Below are positions 8,876 through 17,506 of a stretch of DNA of 64,000 bases, piece by piece. The translations under genes and the position numbers were made by a program. Each line of letters opens with the position of its first letter. Position 1 is the stretch's first letter. A model generated the notes under the pieces. It was given only the letters and a program-made list of their open reading frames with translations. It was not told the origin of the DNA and ran no database searches. Origin of the DNA: Faecalibacter rhinopitheci. GTDB lineage: Bacteria > Bacteroidota > Bacteroidia > Flavobacteriales > Weeksellaceae. The DNA is taken from assembly GCF_015234135.1 (NCBI RefSeq), contig NZ_JADGIK010000002.1:62001-126000 (forward strand). Reading direction: 5' to 3'.

Positions 8876-8957
8876 TGGGGAGAGCAGGATTCGAACCTGC
8901 GAAGGTGAAACCAACGGATTTACAGTCCGTCCTCGTTGGCCGCTTGAGTATCTCCCC
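8876..8957 (-). tRNA. tRNA-Tyr (GTA), copy 1
   Basis: Class II tRNA with a long variable arm. Acceptor GGGGAGA/TCTCCCC, anticodon loop CTGTAAA with anticodon GTA, T-arm GGTTCGAATCC. No encoded CCA. Identical to the copy at 9071. Confidence 0.97.
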
Positions 8958-8989
8958 AACCTTGTAAAGTTATCAATAAATATTGCTTG

Positions 8990-9063
8990 AGCCGATGGAG
9001 GGATTCGAACCCACGACCTGCTGATTACAAATCAGCTGCTCTGGCCAACTGAGCTACATCGGC
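8990..9063 (-). tRNA. tRNA-Thr (TGT), copy 2
   Basis: Identical in sequence to the tRNA-Thr genes at 8795 and 9172; second Thr unit of the alternating array. Confidence 0.97.
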
Positions 9064-9070
9064 AATATTG

Positions 9071-9152
9071 TGGGGAGAGCAGGATTCGAACCTGCGAAGG
9101 TGAAACCAACGGATTTACAGTCCGTCCTCGTTGGCCGCTTGAGTATCTCCCC
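9071..9152 (-). tRNA. tRNA-Tyr (GTA), copy 2
   Basis: Identical to the tRNA-Tyr gene at 8876, including its flanking CCAACCTTGTA on the plus strand, which suggests a recent Thr-Tyr unit duplication. Confidence 0.97.
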
Positions 9153-9171
9153 AACCTTGTATTTTTTGCTG

Positions 9172-9245
9172 AGCCGATGGAGGGATTCGAACCCACGACC
9201 TGCTGATTACAAATCAGCTGCTCTGGCCAACTGAGCTACATCGGC
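9172..9245 (-). tRNA. tRNA-Thr (TGT), copy 3, promoter-proximal
   Basis: First gene of the array in the direction of transcription; identical to the other two Thr copies. Confidence 0.97.
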
Positions 9246-9326
9246 AAAAAATATTATTGATAATTATTTCAAATTTGAAACCCGATATGTTCATTACTTG
9301 TGTAGTGTTGTATCGTTTTCGTGGTG

Positions 9327-9357
9327 CAATATTAGGGCGAGTTTTTTTATCTCGCAA
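9327..9357 (-). promoter_or_regulatory. Promoter of the Thr/Tyr tRNA operon
   Basis: On the minus strand: TTG (9355-9357), 20 bp, TAATATTG (9327-9334), followed by CACC. It is one mismatch from TAnnTTTG and shares the GCACC start region with the ribosomal-protein promoters in this window. The rest of 9246-9533 is A/T-tract DNA without a gene. Confidence 0.6.
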
Positions 9358-9507
9358 GTCTTTTTCAAAAAAAAAGTAAAGTTTTTTTGAAAAAATATGG
9401 ATTGATTTTGATTATCAATTTTTTAGGTTTTAAAAAAAAATAAGTTTTTTTTCGATTAATTGTTTCCATAAAACAAAAACATAATATTTAGTTTACAAAA
9501 GAAGGGT

Positions 9508-9515
9508 TAATTTTG
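9508..9515 (+). promoter_or_regulatory. Promoter -7 box (TAATTTTG) of the Na/Pi cotransporter gene
   Basis: Exact TAnnTTTG match 18 bases before the ATG at 9534. Confidence 0.6.
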
Positions 9516-9533
9516 TCCTTCATTAAAACTTAA

Positions 9534-11177
9534 ATGCATTTTTTCATCCATATTTTACAAATATTAGGTTCAATTTCTCTGTTTATTTTTGCCATAAAAT
9601 TTTTAAGTGAGAATTTACAAGCCTTATCAAGTTCAAATTTTAAAAGGACTTTAAATCAAATTACATATAATAATACCTCCTCTATTATAGCAGGCACATT
9701 ATTTACCTCTGCTATTCAGTCTTCATCAGCAGCATCTGTTTTTATATTAGGATTTGTAAATACAGGTATAATTAATCTAAAAAAAGCATTTGCACTAATT
9801 CTAGGAGCTAATATTGGGACTACACTTACTCTTCTCGTTATTTATTTTGGGATAAAATTTGATTTTTTAATGATTGCCTTACCTATTCTTTTTGTTTCTT
9901 TCCCTTTTTATATCTCTAAAAAAAGAAATTACAGAAAATGGGGCGGTATATTTATCGCACTTTCTTTCCTATTTATAGCAATTCACTTTCTAAAACTTTA
10001 TTTGCCAAATTTTGAAAACTTAGGCATTAATGAATTTATTTTAGGAATTGATGATTTTGGAATTTTTACTAAAATTGGATTTATATTACTTGGAATTTTA
10101 CTAACCAGTTTTGTACATTTTTCTTCCGCTTCTATAACAATTGCAATTTTATTGGCTGATAAAGGTTTACCTATAGAATTGGGTGCCATGATTGTGTTAG
10201 GAGCCAATATAGGAACCACAATTACAGCACATTTGGTCGCTGCAATCGGAAATTATCAAACAAAAATTGTTGCCGCATTTTATACATTATTTAATGTAGG
10301 ATGCGCATGTATCTTTTTAATTCTTGGATCATATTTAATCCAATTTATTCATTTATTCAGTACTAATAAAATAATTACACTTATTAGTTTTGATATCATT
10401 ACTAATATAATAGGTGTTATTGTGGTCTTTCCTTTTATAAATATTATAGCAGAATATTGCCAGAAAAAATTTAATTCCTATCAAGAAGAAGATAATAAAA
10501 AAATTGAATTCTTCTCTATTCCATTTAGTTCAAATTCTGATTTATATCGAAATGAGGCCAATAAAAAGATGATACGCTTAGCAGGAACTACGCGTCAAAT
10601 TATTCATACCTTAGGAAGAATGATAACAGAAAGTGATGAAGAAAAGATGGCGATTTTTCGTGAAAGAATATATCAGCTTGAAAAAGATGGTGATGATTTA
10701 GAATTAGAAGTAAAAGAATTGTTGAATGATATTGCGAGCTTGGATTTACCAAATGAGAATATTTTTGAGGTACATCAACTTATCACGCTTTGTCATCATC
10801 TAGAAAGTGTTGGAGATATTGCAATTAAAATTTCATCGCTGCATAGAAAACGTAGAGTTACGAACAGTTATTTTACGCCTAAAATGAGAGATTTTTTAGT
10901 GATATTACAAAATAATCTAGACCAAGCCACTACAATATTAAATCAGAATTTAAATGACAATAATTATGAAATTTCTATTCGTGAGGCTGAAATGGTTGAA
11001 AAATACATTAATACAAATTATAAAGACGCCGAAAATAATTTATTGAAAACCATTGAAAAAGAAAAATTGGGAACAATGAGCGCTTTGTATTACAAAGAGA
11101 TTATTCAACATTACGAACAGCTAGGTGATCATATTTATCGGGCTAACAAAACAATTGTAAAACTAAATCAGCAATAG
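9534..11177 (+). CDS. Na/Pi cotransporter family protein with PhoU-like domain
   Basis: Inner-membrane sodium-phosphate symporter of the NptA/YjbB type, 547 aa. Two inverted NaPi repeats carry SAIQSSSAASVF..GANIGTT near residues 60-100 and FVHFSSASITIAI..GANIGTT near 190-230. Eight to nine hydrophobic helices fill the first 310 residues. The C-terminal 220 residues are helical and PhoU-like (EDGDDLELEVKELL, CHHLESVGDIA), as in bacterial homologues. It probably takes up or exports phosphate; the direction is not evident. Confidence 0.9.
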   Translation: MHFFIHILQILGSISLFIFAIKFLSENLQALSSSNFKRTLNQITYNNTSSIIAGTLFTSAIQSSSAASVFILGFVNTGIINLKKAFALILGANIGTTLTLLVIYFGIKFDFLMIALPILFVSFPFYISKKRNYRKWGGIFIALSFLFIAIHFLKLYLPNFENLGINEFILGIDDFGIFTKIGFILLGILLTSFVHFSSASITIAILLADKGLPIELGAMIVLGANIGTTITAHLVAAIGNYQTKIVAAFYTLFNVGCACIFLILGSYLIQFIHLFSTNKIITLISFDIITNIIGVIVVFPFINIIAEYCQKKFNSYQEEDNKKIEFFSIPFSSNSDLYRNEANKKMIRLAGTTRQIIHTLGRMITESDEEKMAIFRERIYQLEKDGDDLELEVKELLNDIASLDLPNENIFEVHQLITLCHHLESVGDIAIKISSLHRKRRVTNSYFTPKMRDFLVILQNNLDQATTILNQNLNDNNYEISIREAEMVEKYINTNYKDAENNLLKTIEKEKLGTMSALYYKEIIQHYEQLGDHIYRANKTIVKLNQQ

Positions 11178-11199
11178 TTTGATAATTGGTTTTAGTTTG

Positions 11200-11207
11200 T
11201 AATTTTG
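11200..11207 (+). promoter_or_regulatory. Promoter -7 box (TAATTTTG) of the LuxE-like gene
   Basis: Exact TAnnTTTG match followed by CATC and the ATG at 11212, implying a leaderless or nearly leaderless mRNA. Confidence 0.6.
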
Positions 11208-11211
11208 CATC

Positions 11212-12198
11212 ATGCAAGAAGCAAAAAGTATTTTTTCAATCCAAACTGAAAACGATTTTAGCGTAAAAGCTTTAGAAGTTTTTAGATATCAGGCAGAACA
11301 CAACCTTATTTATAAGTCATTTATTGAAAATTTAAAAATTAATCCAACTGAAATTTCCAAATTAGAAGAGATTCCATTTTTACCGATTAAATTTTTTAAA
11401 CAATATGATATATTAACAGGTCTTAATGCTCCAGAAAAAACATTTACAAGTTCGGGGACTACTGGAATGACCACAAGTCGTCATCTGGTGAGTGATCTTG
11501 CATTATACCATTATAGTTTAGAAAAATGCTTCGAACAATTTTATGGTCCTTTATCCGATTACACCATTTTCGCATTACTTCCTTCTTACTTAGAACGTAC
11601 AGGCTCTTCGTTAATTGATATGGTGGAATATTGGATAGAAAAATCTGGAAGACCAGAGAATGGTTTCTATTTATATAATCACCAAGAATTATATGAAAAC
11701 TTACTCGCCCATGAGAAAACAGGTAAAAAAGCCATTTTAATTGGTGTTTCTTTTGCGTTGTTGGATTTTGTAGAAAAGTATCAAATGGAATTGAAACATA
11801 CCATTGTAATGGAAACTGGTGGTATGAAAGGACGTAAAAAAGAAATAACACGCGAAGAATTACACCGCATACTAAAAGATGGTTTTGGAACTACTGAAAT
11901 TCATTCTGAATATGGAATGACAGAATTATTAAGTCAAGGGTATTCTCGTGGAGATCTGACCTTCAAAACTCCGAATTGGATGCGTATTATGATTCGAGAA
12001 ACGGAAGATCCTTTGAATTATGTAAGTATAGGAAAATCCGGAGGAGTAAATGTAATTGATCTTGCAAATGTAAATTCATGCAGTTTTATAGCTACAGACG
12101 ATTTAGGAAAAAAAGTAAGTGAAAATCAATTCGAAATCTTAGGAAGATTTGACCATTCGGATGTCCGTGGTTGCAATCTTATGGTGATAAATGAATAA
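11212..12198 (+). CDS. LuxE/PaaK-like acyl-protein synthetase family protein
   Basis: Adenylate-forming family protein of 328 aa. FTSSGTTGM at residues 78-86 is the nucleotide-binding P-loop of the ANL superfamily, and EYGMTELLSQGYS near 232-244 resembles its second core motif. The C-terminal lid domain of full-length ANL enzymes is short or absent, as in LuxE, which activates fatty acids and passes them to a reductase. No luxC or other lux gene is nearby, so luciferase involvement is unlikely. In related bacteria such proteins may serve surface-polymer or lipid pathways. Substrate unknown. Confidence 0.8.
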   Translation: MQEAKSIFSIQTENDFSVKALEVFRYQAEHNLIYKSFIENLKINPTEISKLEEIPFLPIKFFKQYDILTGLNAPEKTFTSSGTTGMTTSRHLVSDLALYHYSLEKCFEQFYGPLSDYTIFALLPSYLERTGSSLIDMVEYWIEKSGRPENGFYLYNHQELYENLLAHEKTGKKAILIGVSFALLDFVEKYQMELKHTIVMETGGMKGRKKEITREELHRILKDGFGTTEIHSEYGMTELLSQGYSRGDLTFKTPNWMRIMIRETEDPLNYVSIGKSGGVNVIDLANVNSCSFIATDDLGKKVSENQFEILGRFDHSDVRGCNLMVINE

Positions 12199-12230
12199 AA
12201 AAAACCTCAACTAAAGTTGAGGTTTTTTTT
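12197..12230. terminator. Bidirectional terminator
   Basis: Perfect 16-bp arms, eight A then cctcaact, and agttgagg then eight T, around an AA centre, between convergent genes. Confidence 0.9.
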
Positions 12231-12237
12231 ATTCTAA

Positions 12238-14103
12238 TTATTTCTTCTTGAGAAGAATTGATTTTACAGATTCTTTCTGAATAGATTCAAAAAATGTCTT
12301 TAAAAAATCATATTCAGAAGCATTATAATTTGCTTGTCCTAGATATAATTCATACAATACTTGTAGATTATTTCCCTTCATTCCATAGGTTTGAGAATAT
12401 ACTAATTCATCCGAAGATTTTTTAATGGCTTTAAATTCTTTCAAATCGATTACTTCATACCCCTCCGGAATTTCGACATCCACTAACACTTTAATATAGT
12501 AAGGAAAATCAAATTCTATGTTTTCAAAGCGCTCCTTTTCCTCAAATTGATAAGATTGAATAAGAGCGTTTAATGGGTTTTCTAGTGTTATAAATTCGTT
12601 TCTATCAAAAGTCATTTGTGCTTTGTTCCGAATAAAATAATTTTTATTCAGATAAGCAGCCGAACCTTCTTTTTCCTCCTTGATGACATGGAGTGGCGTA
12701 TCTATAAACTGTGCAAGAATATTTTTCGTCTCTCGTTTATTATTATAAAAATATCCATCAAAAAGATCTTTTCTGTTTTCTACGATTTGATCTTTTGGAA
12801 AGGAATATTGAAAAGTTGTTTCTACTCTTGATAAAAATTGATTGACCTGAATAAAACGATCCTCTTTGGATGAAATATCAAATCCGTAATCATTAAAAAG
12901 ATTTAGCGGAGCAAATTTATACTCATCATCTGGTAATTCTGCTGCATTTACTATGTAATTACTTCCATCCCTTAAATTAATTTGGTTAACGAGGTAATCA
13001 AATTGAGCAAGATATGGGAATGAGGTAATTAATTTACCATTTGCACGAGATGATAATAATATGAGGTTGGAAGAGATTCCTTTTTGTTTTAAAATTGAAC
13101 TTAATAAACAATTTAGCTCTGCAACATTGGCACGTTTAGTTTCTAGAATATTTTTTTGACTCATGTTGGCATAAATACCATGAAATCCATTCCAATTAAA
13201 ATCTTTTTTGAAATATTGAAGTACATTTTCAAACGTTTCTGAATCTGTTTTACCGTTTGGAATTGTTTCAGCATATTTTTTTACAGCTTGTAGATTATAC
13301 GAACTCTCATTTTGTTTCACCAATTCATCTTTTAGCTCTTTCCACTTGGAAATTGTACTTACATACCCATTTCCTGAGTCATAACCGGCTAATTGTAGTC
13401 GCATTTTCTCTGCAGCATTTTTTACATTATGCACATATTTTATCTCTTTTATACTTGGAATATTATTTAATTCCCACGATTCCAAGTTCTTTTTATTTTT
13501 ATATTTAGAAGAAATTCTTTTCCCAATTAATAGATTTGTAAAATCTAAACCTGCATTTATTTTAAGATTGAATTTACTTTTTAAAGTCGGTAATTCATTT
13601 TGAAAATCCCATGCCTCGATTAAATATAAACTTTTACTATAAATTGTGTATTGATATTCTAGAATAGAACCTATTTTGACGTTAGGGAGAGGAAATCTTG
13701 CAGCCTTGTAATATTCGTTGATGTTTACATAAAAAATTTCCTTATCATCCACAGGATAACTTACGTATTTACCATTTTCCAGATTAATTGTTTGCGCTTT
13801 AATACCAGAAATATTTTCATGATTATTTTTAGCGTAATATACCAACTCTACATTTGCTTGATTAATTCCTTTTTCAGTTAGAATTTTAATTCTTTTTTTA
13901 ACGGTTTTAATATATCCTCCGTTAGATATTTCTATAAATCCTTCTTCGTCTAAGATTACCGCGTCTGCATCTTTTTCGAAACTGACTTCATTTAAGGTGA
14001 GTTTTTCTTCTGTTAATTTAGGAAATCCATTGATTGATTTTTGGGCCAATAGTGGTGTAGAGATTAATCCTAAAATGAATAGGATAATTTTGTAAAATTT
14101 CAT
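12238..14103 (-). CDS. DUF3857 domain protein with transglutaminase-like fold
   Basis: Exported protein of 621 aa with a signal peptide (residues 1-20, ending LLAQ). The N-terminal half matches the DUF3857 beta-rich domain (SFEKDADAVILDEEG, KKRIKILTEKGI), followed by a transglutaminase-like section with the conserved AELNCLLSSILKQKGI where the Cys nucleophile is expected. Such proteins are common in Bacteroidota, often in pairs; the biochemical role is unknown. Monocistronic, with a terminator at its 3' end. Confidence 0.82.
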   Translation of the reverse strand: MKFYKIILFILGLISTPLLAQKSINGFPKLTEEKLTLNEVSFEKDADAVILDEEGFIEISNGGYIKTVKKRIKILTEKGINQANVELVYYAKNNHENISGIKAQTINLENGKYVSYPVDDKEIFYVNINEYYKAARFPLPNVKIGSILEYQYTIYSKSLYLIEAWDFQNELPTLKSKFNLKINAGLDFTNLLIGKRISSKYKNKKNLESWELNNIPSIKEIKYVHNVKNAAEKMRLQLAGYDSGNGYVSTISKWKELKDELVKQNESSYNLQAVKKYAETIPNGKTDSETFENVLQYFKKDFNWNGFHGIYANMSQKNILETKRANVAELNCLLSSILKQKGISSNLILLSSRANGKLITSFPYLAQFDYLVNQINLRDGSNYIVNAAELPDDEYKFAPLNLFNDYGFDISSKEDRFIQVNQFLSRVETTFQYSFPKDQIVENRKDLFDGYFYNNKRETKNILAQFIDTPLHVIKEEKEGSAAYLNKNYFIRNKAQMTFDRNEFITLENPLNALIQSYQFEEKERFENIEFDFPYYIKVLVDVEIPEGYEVIDLKEFKAIKKSSDELVYSQTYGMKGNNLQVLYELYLGQANYNASEYDFLKTFFESIQKESVKSILLKKK

Positions 14104-14207
14104 GTGTAATAGTATAGTTGCGTAAAATTATAAATTTTGTGTAATTTATAACGATAAACATTAAGATAATGTAAAATACAGAACTGAAAAAAGTACTAAT
14201 GAGAGAA

Positions 14208-15092
14208 TTATACCACTTCTTGGAAAGCTTGATCTAGAGTTAAGTAGTTAAATTTAAATCCCGTAGCTAATAATTTTTCATTTGATAATCTAGAACCTTC
14301 TAAAATTAAACAAGCCTTCTCTCCCATTCCAATTTTAACTAATTGTGATGGAATATTCGGTAAAAACAAAGGTTTACCCATTGCATGTGCTAATTTTTTC
14401 ATGAAGTTTTGGTGAGTAATATGTTCTGAAACTACGACATTATAGCTTCCTGTAAAATTATTATTCATAGTAGCTTCGCTATATATTTTGCATAAATCAT
14501 CAATGTGTATCCATGGTGACCATTGTGTACCTTTACCTAAACTTGCGCCCAAGCCAAATTGTGTAGGCAGTTTCATTAACTTTAGAGAATCAGCGTTTTT
14601 CCCTAAAACTAATGGTGTTCTAACGCATACAACTCTGCTTCCTAACTTTTTGAATTGCAAGGCTGCATTTTCCCATTTTACGCAAACCTCAGCCAAAAAG
14701 TCATTTCCAGCTTTGTCATTTTCGGTGAATATACTCGATGTTGTTTTTTGTCCATAGAAGCTAGAACCTGAAGCAGATATGAAAAACTTTAAAGAAATTT
14801 TTAAATTTTCGCAATATCTATACAACAAATGAGCGGTATCTACTCTACTAGAAATGATTTGCTCTTTATAACTTTTCGACCAACTATTCATTAACGAAGC
14901 TCCAGCTAAATGAATTATTCCATCTAAATTTTCAAATACTTTTTCGTCTATAGTATCTTTTTTCCAATTGTAGAAAGGTTTTTCTACCTCAACTTCTCTA
15001 GTTAATATTCTTACCTCATGCCCCTCCGCAATTAATAATCTAGCTAATTGAGAACCAATTAATCCACTTCCTCCAGTTAACAGAATATTCAT
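14208..15092 (-). CDS. TIGR01777 family NAD-dependent epimerase-like oxidoreductase
   Basis: Short-chain dehydrogenase/epimerase fold, 294 aa. The Rossmann motif GGSGLIG is at residues 7-13; HLAGASLMNSW and FISASGSSFYG follow, typical of the SDR39U1/YfcH (TIGR01777) family. The C-terminal DUF1731-like piece includes RLSNEKLLATGFKF. The substrate is unknown across the family. It is divergent from the ion-channel gene. Confidence 0.88.
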   Translation of the reverse strand: MNILLTGGSGLIGSQLARLLIAEGHEVRILTREVEVEKPFYNWKKDTIDEKVFENLDGIIHLAGASLMNSWSKSYKEQIISSRVDTAHLLYRYCENLKISLKFFISASGSSFYGQKTTSSIFTENDKAGNDFLAEVCVKWENAALQFKKLGSRVVCVRTPLVLGKNADSLKLMKLPTQFGLGASLGKGTQWSPWIHIDDLCKIYSEATMNNNFTGSYNVVVSEHITHQNFMKKLAHAMGKPLFLPNIPSQLVKIGMGEKACLILEGSRLSNEKLLATGFKFNYLTLDQAFQEVV

Positions 15093-15135
15093 ATCTATTT
15101 TTTTTCTAATTTAGCTCAAAACTAAATCCTAAACA

Positions 15136-16014
15136 ATGTTAAATAAGCTGTTTTCACTTTTAAAAATGAATCAAAATCAAAAGGAGCATTATAAACAGCG
15201 AATTTTTGATACTATTTTTGAGGCCAATACGCCAAAAGGAAAATTATTTGATATTTGTTTACTATTTCTAATTTTGATTAGTGTAGGATTAGTGGTCTTA
15301 GAGTCGGTCCCAACCATTAATGCTAGATATCATACAATTCTTATCACGTTAGAATGGATTTTAACTATTCTATTTACTATCGAATACATTCTTAGAATCA
15401 TTTCTGTAAAAAATCCTATAAGATATATTTTTAGCTTTTATGGGATTATAGATTTACTTTCCATTTTACCCTTTTATATTGCTTTAGTTTTTCCTGCGGG
15501 AAAATTCTTAGCAAACATCAGGATTTTAAGGCTTCTTAGAGTTTTTAGAATATTTGGATTAACCCGTTTTACACACGGTAAAAATGTTTTGGTCTTAGGT
15601 TTAAAAGAAAGTAGAGATAAAATCGTAGTTTTTTTATCTTTTATAATATTAATTGTAGTTGTCATAGGATCAGTAATGTATATGATTGAACGTAATCATC
15701 CTGAATCAGGTTTTACAAGTATACCAATTAGTATTTATTGGGCAGTTGTTACTCTAACTACAGTAGGCTATGGCGACGTAGCTCCTGTAACAGGATTTGG
15801 CCAATTCTTAGCTTCTGTTGTAATGGTTATAGGATATGGAATTATTGCAGTACCTACCGGAATTGTTTCTATGGAAATTAATAAAGCTTCTAATTCAAAA
15901 GAACAAATTCCACATAATACAGAGGTTTGCCCCAACTGTGGAGATGATTACCATTTAGATGGATCTAAATATTGTAAAACGTGTGGAAACGAATTAAACC
16001 CAAGATATTATTAA
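15136..16014 (+). CDS. Voltage-gated-type potassium channel with C-terminal zinc ribbon
   Basis: Six-helix ion transporter, 292 aa. S4 is RILRLLRVFRIFGLTRF with regularly spaced Arg, and the pore carries the K+ selectivity filter TTVGYGD at about 208-214. After S6 a short tail ends in CPNCGDDYHLDGSKYCKTCG, a four-Cys zinc ribbon. This is close to the bacterial Kv (KvAP-like) family, although the cytosolic ribbon is uncommon outside Bacteroidota as far as I know. Its stop overlaps the convergent BrkB gene by four bases, leaving no room for a terminator. Confidence 0.9.
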   Translation: MLNKLFSLLKMNQNQKEHYKQRIFDTIFEANTPKGKLFDICLLFLILISVGLVVLESVPTINARYHTILITLEWILTILFTIEYILRIISVKNPIRYIFSFYGIIDLLSILPFYIALVFPAGKFLANIRILRLLRVFRIFGLTRFTHGKNVLVLGLKESRDKIVVFLSFIILIVVVIGSVMYMIERNHPESGFTSIPISIYWAVVTLTTVGYGDVAPVTGFGQFLASVVMVIGYGIIAVPTGIVSMEINKASNSKEQIPHNTEVCPNCGDDYHLDGSKYCKTCGNELNPRYY

Positions 16015-17006
16015 GAGTTGTTTTTATTATTCCCTTCATTCTTTAATTTAATAATATTCAATGTTCTTGAGATTGAGTTAACCTGATCATAATTTTTTGC
16101 ATAAGCTATAGACATATTTAGTTCATATCCTACTAACATTAGAATAACGTTGATATACACAAAAATCATCATTATCATTACAAGTCCTAGAGAACCATAT
16201 AATAAATCTATATTGGTAAATTTCTTTAAATATAAATTAAACCCAATAACTGTAAGTGTAAAAAGTAATGATGTAAGTATTGCTCCTGGGATTACTGTGC
16301 TTTTAGATTTTTTATGATTTGGTCCAAAAGTATATAGCATACACATAGAAATAAAATAAAACCCAAAAATAGAAAGATAATTAACGAAGTGAGAAAATTC
16401 GCCTAGTATACTTAGAAATCTTACATTCGTTAAATACTTCCAAATCATAGAAGTGTAATAACTGATAAAAACTTGTAGAATAATAAAAGCTGTAAAAAAT
16501 AGCGTTAGTACAATCGATATAATTCGAGATCTAAATTCTTTTCTTTTAACATATACGCTTTGATACGAAACATTAAATGAGTTTATTATACCTTGTATAG
16601 CATTAGAGGACATAAATATTGTAACTAAAATAAGATACCAATCTACCTTCTTATTTCCCTGAGAAGTTGTTGTATTATCAATATATCCTATAACTTCTTT
16701 ACTTAATTGTTCGGGCAATAATTGGGGTAAAAATTGCGTAAATAATAAGTTTTTTATTTCTAAATAGTAAGGTAATTTAGGCAATACACTAAATAAAAAT
16801 AACAGAAAAGGAAACATACTGAAAAATATAATCCAAGATACTGCTGCTGAGCGTAAAGGAAAGTTTCCTTTCATTACCCTGATCCAAAATACTTTTAAAA
16901 AATCGTGAACTGTAATTTTAGCTTGTGGATTAATAAAAGTAGTTCTTGTCCAATTATTTATTGAACGATACCCCGAATAAGTTTTAAAAGTCTGAATAAT
17001 GCTCAT
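16011..17006 (-). CDS. YihY/BrkB family inner-membrane protein
   Basis: A 331-aa polytopic protein with about six hydrophobic helices. The conserved RSAAVSWIIFFSMFPFLLFLF near residue 55 and LLYGSLGLVMIMMIFVYINVILMLVGYELN near 270-300 are hallmarks of the YihY/BrkB family, once misnamed RNase BN. Function is not established in the family. Confidence 0.88.
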   Translation of the reverse strand: MSIIQTFKTYSGYRSINNWTRTTFINPQAKITVHDFLKVFWIRVMKGNFPLRSAAVSWIIFFSMFPFLLFLFSVLPKLPYYLEIKNLLFTQFLPQLLPEQLSKEVIGYIDNTTTSQGNKKVDWYLILVTIFMSSNAIQGIINSFNVSYQSVYVKRKEFRSRIISIVLTLFFTAFIILQVFISYYTSMIWKYLTNVRFLSILGEFSHFVNYLSIFGFYFISMCMLYTFGPNHKKSKSTVIPGAILTSLLFTLTVIGFNLYLKKFTNIDLLYGSLGLVMIMMIFVYINVILMLVGYELNMSIAYAKNYDQVNSISRTLNIIKLKNEGNNKNNS

Positions 17007-17013
17007 ATTTTTG
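17006..17013 (+). promoter_or_regulatory. Promoter -7 box (TATTTTTG) for the rlmH run
   Basis: Exact TAnnTTTG match 19 bases before the rlmH ATG, overlapping the start of the divergent BrkB gene by one base. Confidence 0.5.
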
Positions 17014-17032
17014 TACTTAGAATTATTTCACG

Positions 17033-17506
17033 ATGAATATAACAACAATCTGCATAGGAAAGACAGACGAAAAGGCAATCGAAATGTTATTACAAAAATA
17101 TGAGGGACGATTACCTTCTCATATCAATTACCAAAGAATCGAAATTCCAGATTTAAAAAATAGAAAAAATCTTTCTGAACTCCAACAAAAACAAAAAGAA
17201 GGTGAACAGATTTTAGCGAAGATACAAAATACTGATTTCGTGATCATACTAGATGAAAAAGGAAAACAACCTACGTCTATCCAATTTGCACAGGATATAC
17301 AAAATTACATGAATCAATCCGTAAAAAATTTAGTATTTGTAATTGGTGGTCCTTATGGTTTTGATGAACCGGTATATAATAGAGGAAATAAAAAAATGTC
17401 ATTATCAAACATGACTTTCACGCATCAAATGGTTCGATTATTTTTAACTGAACAAATATATCGCGGATTTAGTATATTGCAGGGTAAACCTTATCACCAT
17501 GAATAA
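17033..17506 (+). CDS. rlmH: 23S rRNA pseudouridine-1915 N3-methyltransferase
   Basis: SPOUT methyltransferase of 157 aa that methylates pseudouridine 1915 in helix 69 on the assembled ribosome. The knot region FVIGGPYGFDEPVYNRGNKKM, LSNMTFTHQMVRLFLTEQIYRG and the C-terminal GKPYHHE are near-diagnostic. First gene of a tight run with a CPBP protease, rdgB and rnz. Confidence 0.96.
   Translation: MNITTICIGKTDEKAIEMLLQKYEGRLPSHINYQRIEIPDLKNRKNLSELQQKQKEGEQILAKIQNTDFVIILDEKGKQPTSIQFAQDIQNYMNQSVKNLVFVIGGPYGFDEPVYNRGNKKMSLSNMTFTHQMVRLFLTEQIYRGFSILQGKPYHHE

Noticed and set aside
9361-9394. 13-bp inverted repeat tttttcaaaaaaa/tttttttgaaaaa near the tRNA promoter
   Set aside because: Made almost wholly of A and T runs in an AT-rich spacer; likely chance and not a distinct element.
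11212-12198. Bioluminescence (lux) operon
   Set aside because: Only a LuxE-like gene is present; no luxA, luxB, luxC or luxD in the flanks.
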